Of a stretch of DNA of 64,000 nt, positions 19,138 to 27,415 are shown piece after piece (position 1 is the stretch's first letter; every line of letters begins with the position of its first letter). The stretch is from Legionella sp. PC997 (GTDB taxonomy: Bacteria; Pseudomonadota; Gammaproteobacteria; Legionellales; Legionellaceae): positions 853,001 to 917,000 of the forward strand of contig NZ_CP059576.1 in the NCBI RefSeq assembly GCF_014109825.1, given 5' to 3'. Under the pieces are notes generated by a model. It was given only the letters and a program-made list of their open reading frames with translations, made no database searches and had not been told where the DNA came from. A program made the position numbers and the translations under genes.

Positions 19138-19662
19138 GTGTATTCCTATTTAAAAATTCTATTTTTAGTTCTTATTATTTTTGTTGTTGGCGTTGCAATT
19201 GGCGTGCAGTTCCATCCATCAATTCATGAATTCATGGAAAAAATCTGGAATAAGCTCACTCGAGAACAAATAATGGAAGAAGTGCATTTTTGTCCTCCAG
19301 CTCATATCGTCCAACAACATCAATATAACCCTGAAGCATTTCAAGTCGATAAATTATATTGGCAGATGGAGTATCAAGGCTGGAAAGCACCTGAGAAGAT
19401 AAGCTTTATGCAAGCACTCATTAATTCTAATAATAATTTAGTGTGCTATTACCACTGGCCAAATCCAAAAGATAAAGGCACTTATTTATGGCTGACCATT
19501 CACCTATCCCCCTCTGTTAATCAAATAGTGACCCCTTATGGACCCTACTGGACCATTCAAAAGGAAGAGATGCAATCACTATGCAGTGCAGGAATAACTG
19601 CCTGTGGCATTTTGCTTTCAGAAAGTACTAAAAGAATTATTCCTCAAAAAAAAATGCTTTAG
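19138..19662 (+). CDS. Membrane-anchored protein of unknown function
   Basis: 174 residues from a GTG at 19138 preceded by GAGGAG. One N-terminal transmembrane segment (about residues 6-26) is followed by a domain of about 140 residues that should face the periplasm. It is rich in aromatic residues (KLYWQMEYQGW, PYGPYWTIQ) and has several cysteines. No family is recognised. It is the last gene before the tRNA-Pro that marks the start of the accessory region. Confidence 0.65.
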   Translation: MYSYLKILFLVLIIFVVGVAIGVQFHPSIHEFMEKIWNKLTREQIMEEVHFCPPAHIVQQHQYNPEAFQVDKLYWQMEYQGWKAPEKISFMQALINSNNNLVCYYHWPNPKDKGTYLWLTIHLSPSVNQIVTPYGPYWTIQKEEMQSLCSAGITACGILLSESTKRIIPQKKML

Positions 19663-19802
19663 CAGTACCCGGGTAGGGTCTAAAACTCGGGTACTGAGCT
19701 CAAAGTCCCCGAGTGTCGCTGGACTCCACCCGATTAAAAATACTCGTTATTCGATAACCCCTTGTTATTTCCCCCAGACTTAGTTATCATTTGCCACCAG
19801 AT

Positions 19803-19879
19803 CGGGGCGTAGCGCAGCCTGGTAGCGTACTAGCATGGGGTGCTAGTGGTCGAAGGTTCAAATCCTTCCGTCCCGACCA
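19803..19879 (+). tRNA. tRNA-Pro (anticodon GGG)
   Basis: 77 bases form a full cloverleaf. The acceptor stem CGGGGCG pairs with CGTCCCG (one G-T wobble), the anticodon stem is CTAGC/GCTAG with loop ATGGGGT (anticodon GGG at 19837-19839), and the T-arm is AAGG-TTCAAAT-CCTT. The 3' CCA is encoded. It stands between core genes on the left and the effector-like accessory region on the right, consistent with use as an integration site, though no integrase or duplicated 3' end was found. Confidence 0.95.
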
Positions 19880-19936
19880 ATCCCAGTAAGGTTTTTATAA
19901 GTTTTTCTCCCTCCTCGAAAGATTTTAATGGGTACT

Positions 19937-20113
19937 TTAGTGGGTACTTAGAATAAAATGTTGATTCCCATAACGGCCACAATCATGGCAGTAGAGCTTA
20001 TATGCTTTAGATCTTAATATACTGCGACGATGACCTATTAATTCATGATGCACCTGACGCACCTAAGAAGATTTCTTGCGAACGTGCTTACTGTGACAGT
20101 GGCTACAACGGGC
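19937..20113 (-). pseudogene. Transposase N-terminal zinc-ribbon fragment, broken
   Basis: Minus-strand frame reading ARCSHCHSKHVRKKSS, a TAG stop at 20065-20063, then a stretch ending KLYCHDCGRYGNQHF and a stop at 19937. Two CxxC pairs around a basic segment and the C-GRYxNQxF end are what I expect from the N-terminal zinc ribbon of ISL3-like transposases. The frame is closed by TAA on the far side, and the catalytic domain is missing. The 340-base gap 19880-20219 also has a direct repeat TGGGTACTTTAG/TGGGTACTTAG (19929-19951). The family assignment is from memory. Confidence 0.5.
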
Positions 20114-20219
20114 TTAGCGGTTATACGATATATCTAACTAACCACTTCATCTTTCCAGGAACATTGAATCAGATTTAAAGTTTGACTATCATGCACCATC
20201 TCTAATTAGAGGTGTAAAA

Positions 20220-21569
20220 ATGCTGGAACTACTCGAAAAAAAGAACTTTTTTTTGCTTTGTGACATGCTTGACCATAAAGATTTAAATACCCTGAAACTA
20301 GTCAGCCGTTTCTTAAATAAATCAGTTACAGAGTATAACCATTTATCAGGATTTCTAAAATTAATTGAGCAATACCAGCAGGAAAATCCGACAGTTTTAA
20401 TCGATTTATTACAAAAAAAGCTAATTCATCCTGAACTGATTAGCAGCCTTATGGTACGTTTAGTCGATACTTATCCTGAAACTAATACACCGCGTTTAAC
20501 CTACCATGGATTAACCTTAGTTGATTCATTAAGTCCTCAATCTTTACTTGGTCTTCATCGCTCATCGGTTATGATTTATCCTTTTCCAGCACCTAAAGTT
20601 GCAGCAATGATGATCTACTATGCAAAGGTGCAGGACGAAGAATATATTGTATTTATCAAAAGCAAACGCCGTAGTGATGGGATTTCCAAAGAGTTAGCCT
20701 TGCCAGGCGGGAATTTAAATGTCATCGGGCCCTTTGGAGCGGAGCAAGGAGTAAGTCGTGTAGAGGATAAAATACGCGATGAAGCAGAAGAACAAATTAT
20801 GAAAGGGAATTCTTCCGCTTATCAAACCCTGCAAACCAGTCCATCGAGAAATTCTTTACCCTTACAGCCAGAACGATATCATCAGAGTTTGAAAGACTGT
20901 GCCAAAACCGAAGGAGTTGAGGAAACTGGAATAAATATCACAGTGAGCATAAAGGAGAGTGCGCTGTTTGTTTGTCAAAAGGAATATCTTAGCCGAAGTC
21001 GACGCATGCATTTAATTTTACATTATTTTGTTACCGATTGTGGTTCTTTTGATCATGAAGAGGATTTGCCGAATCTTCTGCCACAAGATGAATATGAAGT
21101 TGAGTCAGCACAATGGATCAAGGTTCGTGATATTACAGTGTCCACTTGTTCTAAGGATTTTTCTGGTGTCGCATTTCAACTGAGCTATCAAGATAACTCC
21201 ATTGCAAAACCACATCTTGATGGCTTAAACCAATCATTACGATTTATCAGAGATAAGGAAATACAGCGGCGCTCTAGGGGTTGTTATTCTGGAATGGAAT
21301 CCTTGTATCACACAAGTAAACAAGCCGATTTTAAATTTTTAGAGCCCTATGTTCATAATGGGGCTTGTGAGTTTGATGAAATTCAGACAGCAAATCATAT
21401 CAAACTCTGCAATCAAATAGAGAACCGGGTGAAAATCAAAAAAGATTGTTCAGACAGTATGATAAAAAAAGGCTTAATAGGATTTGGACTTTTTGCCCTC
21501 GGTGCTGCAAGCGTTTTGATAACACAACATATACAAAACAATGGCCTCAATCTAGGAAGTCGATCCTAA
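20220..21569 (+). CDS. Putative effector: F-box-like segment, Nudix-like domain, C-terminal membrane segment
   Basis: 449 residues. Residues 1-38 (LCDMLDHKDLNTLKLVSRFLN) resemble a degenerate F-box. Residues 115-300 look like a Nudix hydrolase domain: LPGG at 161-164 and EGVEETG at 231-237 match both halves of a Nudix box, separated by an insertion of about 55 residues. The usual Arg of the box is Thr, while the metal-binding Glu pair is kept. A hydrophobic helix (GLIGFGLFALGAASVLI) lies near the C-terminus. No signal peptide. Substrate and translocation are unknown. It is the first full gene after the tRNA. Confidence 0.65.
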   Translation: MLELLEKKNFFLLCDMLDHKDLNTLKLVSRFLNKSVTEYNHLSGFLKLIEQYQQENPTVLIDLLQKKLIHPELISSLMVRLVDTYPETNTPRLTYHGLTLVDSLSPQSLLGLHRSSVMIYPFPAPKVAAMMIYYAKVQDEEYIVFIKSKRRSDGISKELALPGGNLNVIGPFGAEQGVSRVEDKIRDEAEEQIMKGNSSAYQTLQTSPSRNSLPLQPERYHQSLKDCAKTEGVEETGINITVSIKESALFVCQKEYLSRSRRMHLILHYFVTDCGSFDHEEDLPNLLPQDEYEVESAQWIKVRDITVSTCSKDFSGVAFQLSYQDNSIAKPHLDGLNQSLRFIRDKEIQRRSRGCYSGMESLYHTSKQADFKFLEPYVHNGACEFDEIQTANHIKLCNQIENRVKIKKDCSDSMIKKGLIGFGLFALGAASVLITQHIQNNGLNLGSRS

Positions 21570-21796
21570 TTAAATACTCTCTGAGTAATTTTACAGTAAC
21601 TGGGTTTTCTTTTCTCTGGTGTAGACCTAATGTATTCAAAAACTGAAATATCAACCTCACCGTTTAAAAAACAAGAAATAGTTTATGTTATTGGTGGCTG
21701 ATTTATCAGAAATTAATTTTACGCAATTCCAGAAATTCAGTGAGATAAAAAATCACCACCTATTCCCAAAAAGGAATGCGCTAAATGCCAATTTAG

Positions 21797-21829
21797 AACA
21801 CTTCATGAAGATGAAACAGGTGTTTTTTT
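21797..21829 (+). terminator. Possible terminator with a T7 tail
   Basis: AACACTTCAT and ATGAA...GTGTT can pair (with a four-base bulge) around GAAG, followed by seven T. It lies 228 bases after the Nudix-like gene, and its tail runs up to the convergent gene at 21840. The remainder of the gap 21570-21796 shows nothing I can name. Confidence 0.4.
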
Positions 21830-21839
21830 AATTGGCGCC

Positions 21840-22955
21840 TTATATTTCCATGCTATATTGCTTCAAAATTTCCTCTTCTTGTGACAGGTCCTTTGCCAAA
21901 TAACCAACTGTGCTGAGAAATCCGGGTGAAAGAGGTATGTAAGAACTTACAGCAGCGGGATTTTCTGACTCTTGAACTGTAGCTGTATCCGCTTGATTTT
22001 GCTCTTCTTCCACAGGTTTTTTCTTAGTTAGTGAATATTGAGAAAAAAAACCAAACTTAGATGATGTTGTTTGTGCCAAACTTTCTTGACTTACCTTTTG
22101 AGGGTTATGAGCGAGTATTTGCTCTAGATTGAATCTAGGAATAACCAGCTCTCCATCTATCACAGTAATAGCCCCACTTTTTATAACAGCTTGCTTATCT
22201 TCTATACTCACTACATTACCTTTATAATTATAATTGTGCATAGTAAAATCGCTTAGACGTATGTAATCGCTAGAAGAACATTGTGGGTCAGTCTCACTTC
22301 TGTTATTGAATCCTTCGTTGGTCGGCATTGTAGAATCGGTTTCCCCAGAAGTTTGGCCTATTTTTCTTCTCTTTGCTGAGGGATTTTGAGTGTCACTGTC
22401 CATTTTTTGAAAGGTAGATCTTCTTTGCCAAAAAATTTCTTTTCCAAACACCGTAACGGTTCCATCAGCGTAAATTGTAGCATTACGCAAGTCATTTTTA
22501 GGCACTACTTCTTTATTGCTTTTAAAAAGATATTGACGTTTCAAAAAGGACTCTTTTCTAATCGGATTTTCGGTGCCGATTCTAAAGTACTGAAATACTT
22601 TTAATTCCCTAAGTTGTAAAACCGTTGGATTATCAGCATAATCCAATGGCCTCTTATGGGAGGCTCTATCGGAGTGTTGAATAATGGGTTTACCTCCAAC
22701 TGTAATAGTCCCATCTGGGAATAAGAAGGCATTGCGCAAAGAATGTCTATTAATAAAAGATTTATTATCGCTGCCTTCAAAAACATAGTTACGTTTTAGA
22801 AACGCATTAACAGTAATTTTATAGTCTCGAATTTTAATTGTATCGTACAATGATAAATCATTAATTTTTATGTACGCTCCGTCAGCAGTCAGATGTTGCG
22901 GGTGTAAGGTTGAGTCATATCTAGGTGTATTGGACAGAAATAATTTTGTTTGCAT
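21840..22955 (-). CDS. Putative effector with internal repeats and a nuclear-signal-like motif
   Basis: 371 residues, no known family. Two copies of a ~55-residue unit are visible: residues 38-91 (FLKRNYVFEG ... LRNAFLFPDGTITVGGKPI) and 115-174 (FLKRQYLFKS ... LRNATIYADGTVTVFGKEI). A weaker third lies at 229-272 (IKSGAITVIDGELVI). Between the second and third is AKRRKIG (194-200), a basic cluster like a monopartite nuclear localisation signal. The C-terminus is acidic (SQEEEIL), as in many Dot/Icm substrates. There is no signal peptide or membrane helix. Effector status and nuclear targeting are inference. Confidence 0.6.
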   Translation of the reverse strand: MQTKLFLSNTPRYDSTLHPQHLTADGAYIKINDLSLYDTIKIRDYKITVNAFLKRNYVFEGSDNKSFINRHSLRNAFLFPDGTITVGGKPIIQHSDRASHKRPLDYADNPTVLQLRELKVFQYFRIGTENPIRKESFLKRQYLFKSNKEVVPKNDLRNATIYADGTVTVFGKEIFWQRRSTFQKMDSDTQNPSAKRRKIGQTSGETDSTMPTNEGFNNRSETDPQCSSSDYIRLSDFTMHNYNYKGNVVSIEDKQAVIKSGAITVIDGELVIPRFNLEQILAHNPQKVSQESLAQTTSSKFGFFSQYSLTKKKPVEEEQNQADTATVQESENPAAVSSYIPLSPGFLSTVGYLAKDLSQEEEILKQYSMEI

Positions 22956-23727
22956 AGAAATACTTAAATTGAGTTTTAAATTTGGACTCTTGTGTCATTC
23001 AACACACTCTGTCCCCAAAAGTTTTTGCGGTAACCCTCTTCGGGTAAAGTGAGTGGCAGTACGCAATGCTTGTTTCCGGTCGTTTATACCATATTTCTCC
23101 TGCATATTGTTTATTGTAAATTTCTAATTTGGAAACATTTGCTTTCTTAAATACGGCATACGTCCCATTTATAATTTAATCAGTGCTTAATGAAATACAT
23201 TTGATCCACCTTAAATGGCACGATGAGCTTCATGTTATCTATGAAAAAAATGGGGTCAGGGCTTGAATTTTGAATTTGAGGTTTTTATTAGTCTCATAGT
23301 TGCAATTCAAAATTCAAGGCCTGCCCCCGAAGTTTGAATACTACGAATTTTGGTTGCTTCATTGCCAGTTTAGGCTGGATATGCGGGAAAACTCATAAGA
23401 CTGAAGGAAACGATAGCACTAAAATTTCATTAATTGCAGATGGCAGTGTCGAGAGTTAATTTACTTCTAAAATAGTTATAAGCTTACTTTGATAACTTAA
23501 CCACATTTCTTAATACTATTTGCCTTGTTTTTCACCTGTCGAAAAGTAGGACAGCGAGGGCACGAAAACCCCCCTTTTTATTCGAAGGATGATGACGAAG
23601 GAATGTCGCAAAAAAATGTTTTTGAGTCATTATGAATTTGACGATAAATAATTAAGAATGAACCTACATTGCCTTTGCGCTGGAGCCACCTTAACTTAAA
23701 GGTTACAGATGGAAAATGTTCGTAGAT
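22956..23727. other. Gene-poor stretch with a repeat palindrome and possible gene relics
   Basis: 772 bases without a convincing gene. It contains the palindromic element at 23252-23328. The minus frame 23175-22999 is open for 58 codons (for example KLEIYNKQYAGEIWYKRPE) but has no start codon, so it may be the end of a lost gene. The upstream region of the repeat-protein gene at 22955 lies at the left end. Confidence 0.4.
23252..23328. repeat. REP-like palindromic element
   Basis: The arms 23252-23276 (GGGGTCAGG then GCTTGAATTTTGAATT) and 23304-23328 (AATTCAAAATTCAAGG then CCTGCCCCC) are inverted repeats with two mismatches over 25 bases, around a 27-base spacer. The GGGGTCAGG...TTGAATTTTGAATT type is one I associate with dispersed REP elements linked to Y1 (RAYT) transposases; no such gene is in the window. 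Confidence 0.7.
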
Positions 23728-24693
23728 TTAAATTTTCAGTAAGTTCGCAGCATTTAAGTAACTTATTTTCATTTTATCTTCATCGTTCAATTGTACTGAA
23801 TCCAACCATTGACTTGCTTTCAAATTATCTTCATAAGGATAGTCAACTGAAAACATTATTCTATCTGTACTCACGGTAGAAATTGCATGCATCAAAGAAG
23901 GAGTATCAAAAAAACCGCTTGTTGTTAGGAAGATATTAGTATTGAGATACTCTGTAATTGTTTTTTTACATTCAATTTTTTCACGCCAACCTTCTTCCTT
24001 TAGTCGATGATCAAGTCGCCAAGCCCAAAATGCAAGCATTTCCCCCATGTGACCAATGATAATTTTAAGGTTAGGGTATCTATCGAAAAGTCCTGATAGC
24101 ATTAAGCGCAAAACATGTTCCGCTGTTTCAATGTGAAATCCCCACGCTGAGCCATGTAATGCTGCGTAAGGTGAATATGTAGCTATTCTTTCTTCAGGGA
24201 TTCCTCTAGGGTGTATATAAACTGGAATGTTATTGCTATGAATGTATCCCCAAAACTCATCAAAAGCTTTTTCATCAAGATATTTTGCCGGTGTATAGTT
24301 ACTACTATCATAACCATTTATTAGGCAACCAACGATTTCTTTAGCACCTTGAATGCGTTCAAGTTCTTTGATTGCAAGTTCTGGTGCATAAGTAGGTAGG
24401 CATGCAAAGGCCCGAAATCTATTAGGAGATTTATTAACGCAGTCTATTAAATAATCATTCCACTTTTGGGCGCAAGATTCTAATTGCGCTGCTATCGCTA
24501 ATGATTGTAATCCTGGAGTGGTTACAGAGAGCACTGAGAGGGCAATTCCAGCTTCATCCATACTCTCAATTCGTAGTTCATGAATATCTTTTAAACGAGC
24601 TAAGTTTTGACTAAATTCGAAATGGCTTTTGTGTTCTAAAATTAAATCTCGGCCAGGAACAACAATCGCTTCCTCTAAAGCAATCTTTTTCAT
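23728..24693 (-). CDS. Amidohydrolase-family (ACMSD-type) decarboxylase-like protein
   Basis: 321 residues covering a full amidohydrolase-2 barrel. Metal-site candidates are Glu7 in ALEEA, His161 in YIHPRG, His215 in GHMGE and Asp284 in SVDYPYE. The layout resembles nonoxidative aromatic decarboxylases (gamma-resorcylate, 2,3-dihydroxybenzoate, 5-carboxyvanillate decarboxylases). The EEA in place of EEH at the N-terminus is like the LigW group. The substrate is unknown. The gene stands alone in the accessory region; the FAD monooxygenase and aldehyde dehydrogenase further along could act on related aromatics, but they are not in an operon. Confidence 0.8.
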   Translation of the reverse strand: MKKIALEEAIVVPGRDLILEHKSHFEFSQNLARLKDIHELRIESMDEAGIALSVLSVTTPGLQSLAIAAQLESCAQKWNDYLIDCVNKSPNRFRAFACLPTYAPELAIKELERIQGAKEIVGCLINGYDSSNYTPAKYLDEKAFDEFWGYIHSNNIPVYIHPRGIPEERIATYSPYAALHGSAWGFHIETAEHVLRLMLSGLFDRYPNLKIIIGHMGEMLAFWAWRLDHRLKEEGWREKIECKKTITEYLNTNIFLTTSGFFDTPSLMHAISTVSTDRIMFSVDYPYEDNLKASQWLDSVQLNDEDKMKISYLNAANLLKI

Positions 24694-24779
24694 TTTTAAT
24701 CTCTTCCCTTGAGGATATAAAAATAAGTTTAGCCTAATTTAGGAGTACAATTAACAATTTTTATAGCGCTTTGTGTGTT

Positions 24780-24896
24780 CCCAGCAAATGCTCTGATGAA
24801 TTTGCTGATATTTGCGTTATTATTTATGCTTTTAAATTAATAATTAATTTCCGGGTAAACATCAGGATCGGACGCTGGGCTTACTGCCTAGCTATG
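24780..24896. repeat. Degenerate intergenic repeat, copy A
   Basis: Begins CCCAGCAAATGCTCT, continues with CTGATATTTGCGTTATTAT, AATTTCCGGGTAA and ends GCTATG. It aligns by eye with 29428-29546 in the same order of blocks, at roughly two identical bases in three. Nature unknown. Confidence 0.45.
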
Positions 24897-24950
24897 CTTA
24901 CGAAAACAAAAAAACATTAATTGCTAAACCAGTATAGGAACAAATATTCA

Positions 24951-26780
24951 TCAGATATCGTGGCTAAAATTATCTACCTTATGATTCTCCGGTAATTTTT
25001 CAAGTATTTGATTAAATAGCTCCAGGTGTTTCTTAATCACATTTTCATAAAGCCTGGAAGTAGTCAATGCGCCAATATCAGTCTCAGTTAATTTCATTTC
25101 TTTAGGTCTTTCTTCAAGCTTATCTTGCATATCTAAAGCATAAATCAGTTTATTTACTGCTGCTATTTTTTGTTCAGCACTATAGCCAAATTTAAGTGTA
25201 ATTATCTTTGTACGATGATGAGCGGCAAAATCGTGACTCCCTGCTTCGGACATGCGCTTAAAAACATAATCTTGCAAATCTTCTTTAAATTTTTCCTTTG
25301 CCTGGCTAGAAATAGAGGGTCGATCGGTTTGGGGTATGGATGTCTGAGGTGGGCCTTCTTTCTGAGATGCGTTTACTCTCGCTTCTACAGCATGCTCTTG
25401 AGAATCGTTTAGGAGGACATTAGTAGCTTCCTGTTCTTTTTTCTGTTTCTTTCCAGTGGTTGAATCCTGCTCAACTCGTTCTTCTTTAGGAGAACGCACT
25501 TTATCTAGTAATCTTTTTGCAGCGTAAGCAAGATAGATGTTATAACTGGTCTCATCGTTATCAATAAACAACATTGCGTCCCGTTTTTCACAAGCCTCGT
25601 CACAACCTCGCAACCATTTCTCACTAAAAGTATCAAATTTATCAATTAGATTCTGATTGAGTTCAGCGGTCTTATGATCACCTAACAAACGCGCTCTTAT
25701 TCTTGATTCCAGCAATAATTGTTGCAGATCATGAGGGGTTGGTTGATCTGAAGAAATCTCCACTTTTCTTCCCATAAGCATTTGGTAAAATTTTATAAAT
25801 TTATCATTTTGTGAGTATTGCATAATATTGGGTGGCGGAATAAAAACATAATTTAGCTTATTATTTTCATCATAAAGCGGAATTCTTAAACTGTCTTCAA
25901 AGAGTGCTTTACCATTACCCTGCAATAATTTTTTGAGATATAAAACACAAAGCGCACCGGAATGGCTTTGATCCACCTGCTGTTGAGGGGGGCGGCCCTC
26001 ATCAGAGAGCAAGTCTGCTCTAGGAGAGAAAAAGGCAGCCGAGTTTAATCCCTTATCGGTATGATCTAATATTTCCTTTGGAAGTTTGTCGAACCCCCAT
26101 TCTACTGGTTTAATAATTTCATGTTTGGTAATTATAACGGCTTCAAAATGTACATTGCTCCTTTGGCTACGCACATTGTTTGTAAATACATATCCAACCA
26201 TCTCATCTTCACCAAGAGACTTTTGGATATCGAGCATTTCATCAATTGCTTGCTCTTTTGTTAAGCAACAAGTGTGCATTTTAGAGGCAAAGTCTGAGCT
26301 TAAACGTTTTCTTCTTCCTTCTAATTTGGCTTTAGCTTGAGCAGATAAATTTGTTTGGCAAAAATTCTCAATCTCAAGTATTTGTTCTGATTTTAGATCT
26401 TCCTTTAATCTGTTATTTTCCAGAAATCCTTTAGATTTCAGAAAACTATAAAGCTCATTTAGCTCTTTAGTTAAAAGGTGTGCATGTGACTTTGACTTAT
26501 CAGAATCACTGAATTCGCATATTTTTAAAAAATTATAGTATGGGAACGTTTTAGCGGTAACTGCATCAAGTTGAGCAGCAAAACCCTTGATATTAGCTTG
26601 TAGGACAGGCGTATTAAAATCTCCATTTCTTATCAAACGGATCCCAAGTTTGTTTCTATAATAAGCAAAAATCTCCCCCAGCTTTACATAATCAAGTGAG
26701 GTTTCATGTTCATCAAAACTCGGGATTGCTCCAATTGGCGAAGCCTGGAATTGTGCCTTTCGTTTAGATTTTTCTCTCAT
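24951..26780 (-). CDS. Putative effector, large soluble protein with a possible inactive Ulp1/YopJ-like region
   Basis: 609 residues from the ATG at 26780, which has CGGAG in front; the longer frame from 26831 lacks one. No family is certain. Residues 209-286 follow the order of CE-clan cysteine peptidases: NVHFEAVIIT (His211), then QQQVDQSHSG and ALCVLYLKKLL. The position just before the glycine, normally the catalytic Cys, is Ser274; Cys278 is nearby. A lysine/glutamate-rich linker around residues 450-520 (KKQKKEQE) precedes a helical C-terminal domain. There is no signal peptide. The peptidase idea is tentative. Confidence 0.55.
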   Translation of the reverse strand: MREKSKRKAQFQASPIGAIPSFDEHETSLDYVKLGEIFAYYRNKLGIRLIRNGDFNTPVLQANIKGFAAQLDAVTAKTFPYYNFLKICEFSDSDKSKSHAHLLTKELNELYSFLKSKGFLENNRLKEDLKSEQILEIENFCQTNLSAQAKAKLEGRRKRLSSDFASKMHTCCLTKEQAIDEMLDIQKSLGEDEMVGYVFTNNVRSQRSNVHFEAVIITKHEIIKPVEWGFDKLPKEILDHTDKGLNSAAFFSPRADLLSDEGRPPQQQVDQSHSGALCVLYLKKLLQGNGKALFEDSLRIPLYDENNKLNYVFIPPPNIMQYSQNDKFIKFYQMLMGRKVEISSDQPTPHDLQQLLLESRIRARLLGDHKTAELNQNLIDKFDTFSEKWLRGCDEACEKRDAMLFIDNDETSYNIYLAYAAKRLLDKVRSPKEERVEQDSTTGKKQKKEQEATNVLLNDSQEHAVEARVNASQKEGPPQTSIPQTDRPSISSQAKEKFKEDLQDYVFKRMSEAGSHDFAAHHRTKIITLKFGYSAEQKIAAVNKLIYALDMQDKLEERPKEMKLTETDIGALTTSRLYENVIKKHLELFNQILEKLPENHKVDNFSHDI

Positions 26781-27191
26781 GATAACTCCGTCGAAAGAAA
26801 TACTTTGGAATAAGATGATTTTTTGGATCATCCGAATTTGGATTTATGTTAATTAGTATAGTATTTCTAATCAAAGTGCGAGCAACACGTATGCACTATG
26901 AGCAAATATTGATGTTCCAAAATTTAAATGATGGCTGTGAATAAAATCAGCTTCAATAAATGGAATACCTGAGGACGACACTATATGAGTTGGGGAAAAA
27001 CTTGTTCTCCCATAAATTTCTCTTAAAATTAGAGCAAGCGTGGGCTGAGCTGAAGATTTGTTGATAAAACGAACCCACTAAGATTGTTAGGCATAGGATC
27101 CAAATTAGAAAAGATTTATGAGGGCATTCAATTGCCTTTATTTTTAAGTTGATCCGCAAAAAAGGTGCTTTGTGTAAAGGTAAAATAAAGA

Positions 27192-27226
27192 GAGCTCAAG
27201 CCTTTGTTACTTTTGAGCTCATTTTT
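27192..27226. terminator. Bidirectional terminator-like hairpin
   Basis: GAGCTCAA (27192-27199) pairs perfectly with TTGAGCTC (27213-27220). ATTTTTG follows on the plus strand and TCTTTATTTT on the minus strand. There is no annotated gene directly upstream on the plus strand; on the minus strand the ankyrin-like gene ends about 200 bases away. Confidence 0.6.
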
Positions 27227-27383
27227 GTACTAAAGCAGTTTTTGATTATTTAACCAGCGATGTTGTCATTCTGACCCACATTGATTATTCACGATTAAAA
27301 AATATGCCAGGGAAAACTATATACTATTATTCAAAATGAGAAATAAGGCGCATTGTCATTTTACTAGTGCTCTAGTATAAATT

Positions 27384-27405
27384 GTTGGGTCAAAAATGAC
27401 CCAAC
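27384..27405 (-). terminator. Hairpin after the ankyrin-like gene
   Basis: GTTGGGTCA and TGACCCAAC form a 9-bp perfect stem with an AAAA loop, ten bases downstream of the minus-strand stop at 27416, followed on that strand by AATTTATA. Confidence 0.7.
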
Positions 27406-27415
27406 TTATTGCAAA

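Larger units (their letters stand above)
26781..27415. other. Gene-free stretch with two hairpins
   Basis: 635 bases between the large effector-like gene and the ankyrin-like gene. The frames are short and broken, and I see no gene. It contains the terminator-like hairpins at 27192-27226 and 27384-27405. The first has no obvious plus-strand gene before it, so a gene may have been lost here. Confidence 0.5.

Noticed and set aside
22999..23175. Minus frame of 58 open codons with gene-like residues
   Set aside because: No start codon and a stop just upstream. It may be a relic, but there is not enough to call it.
26953..27159. Minus-strand open frame of 68 codons
   Set aside because: No ribosome-binding sequence and no family likeness. 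It lies in a gene-poor AT-rich gap and looks accidental.
27192..27226. Considered as the terminator of a plus-strand gene
   Set aside because: No plus-strand gene ends before it; kept as a bidirectional hairpin only.
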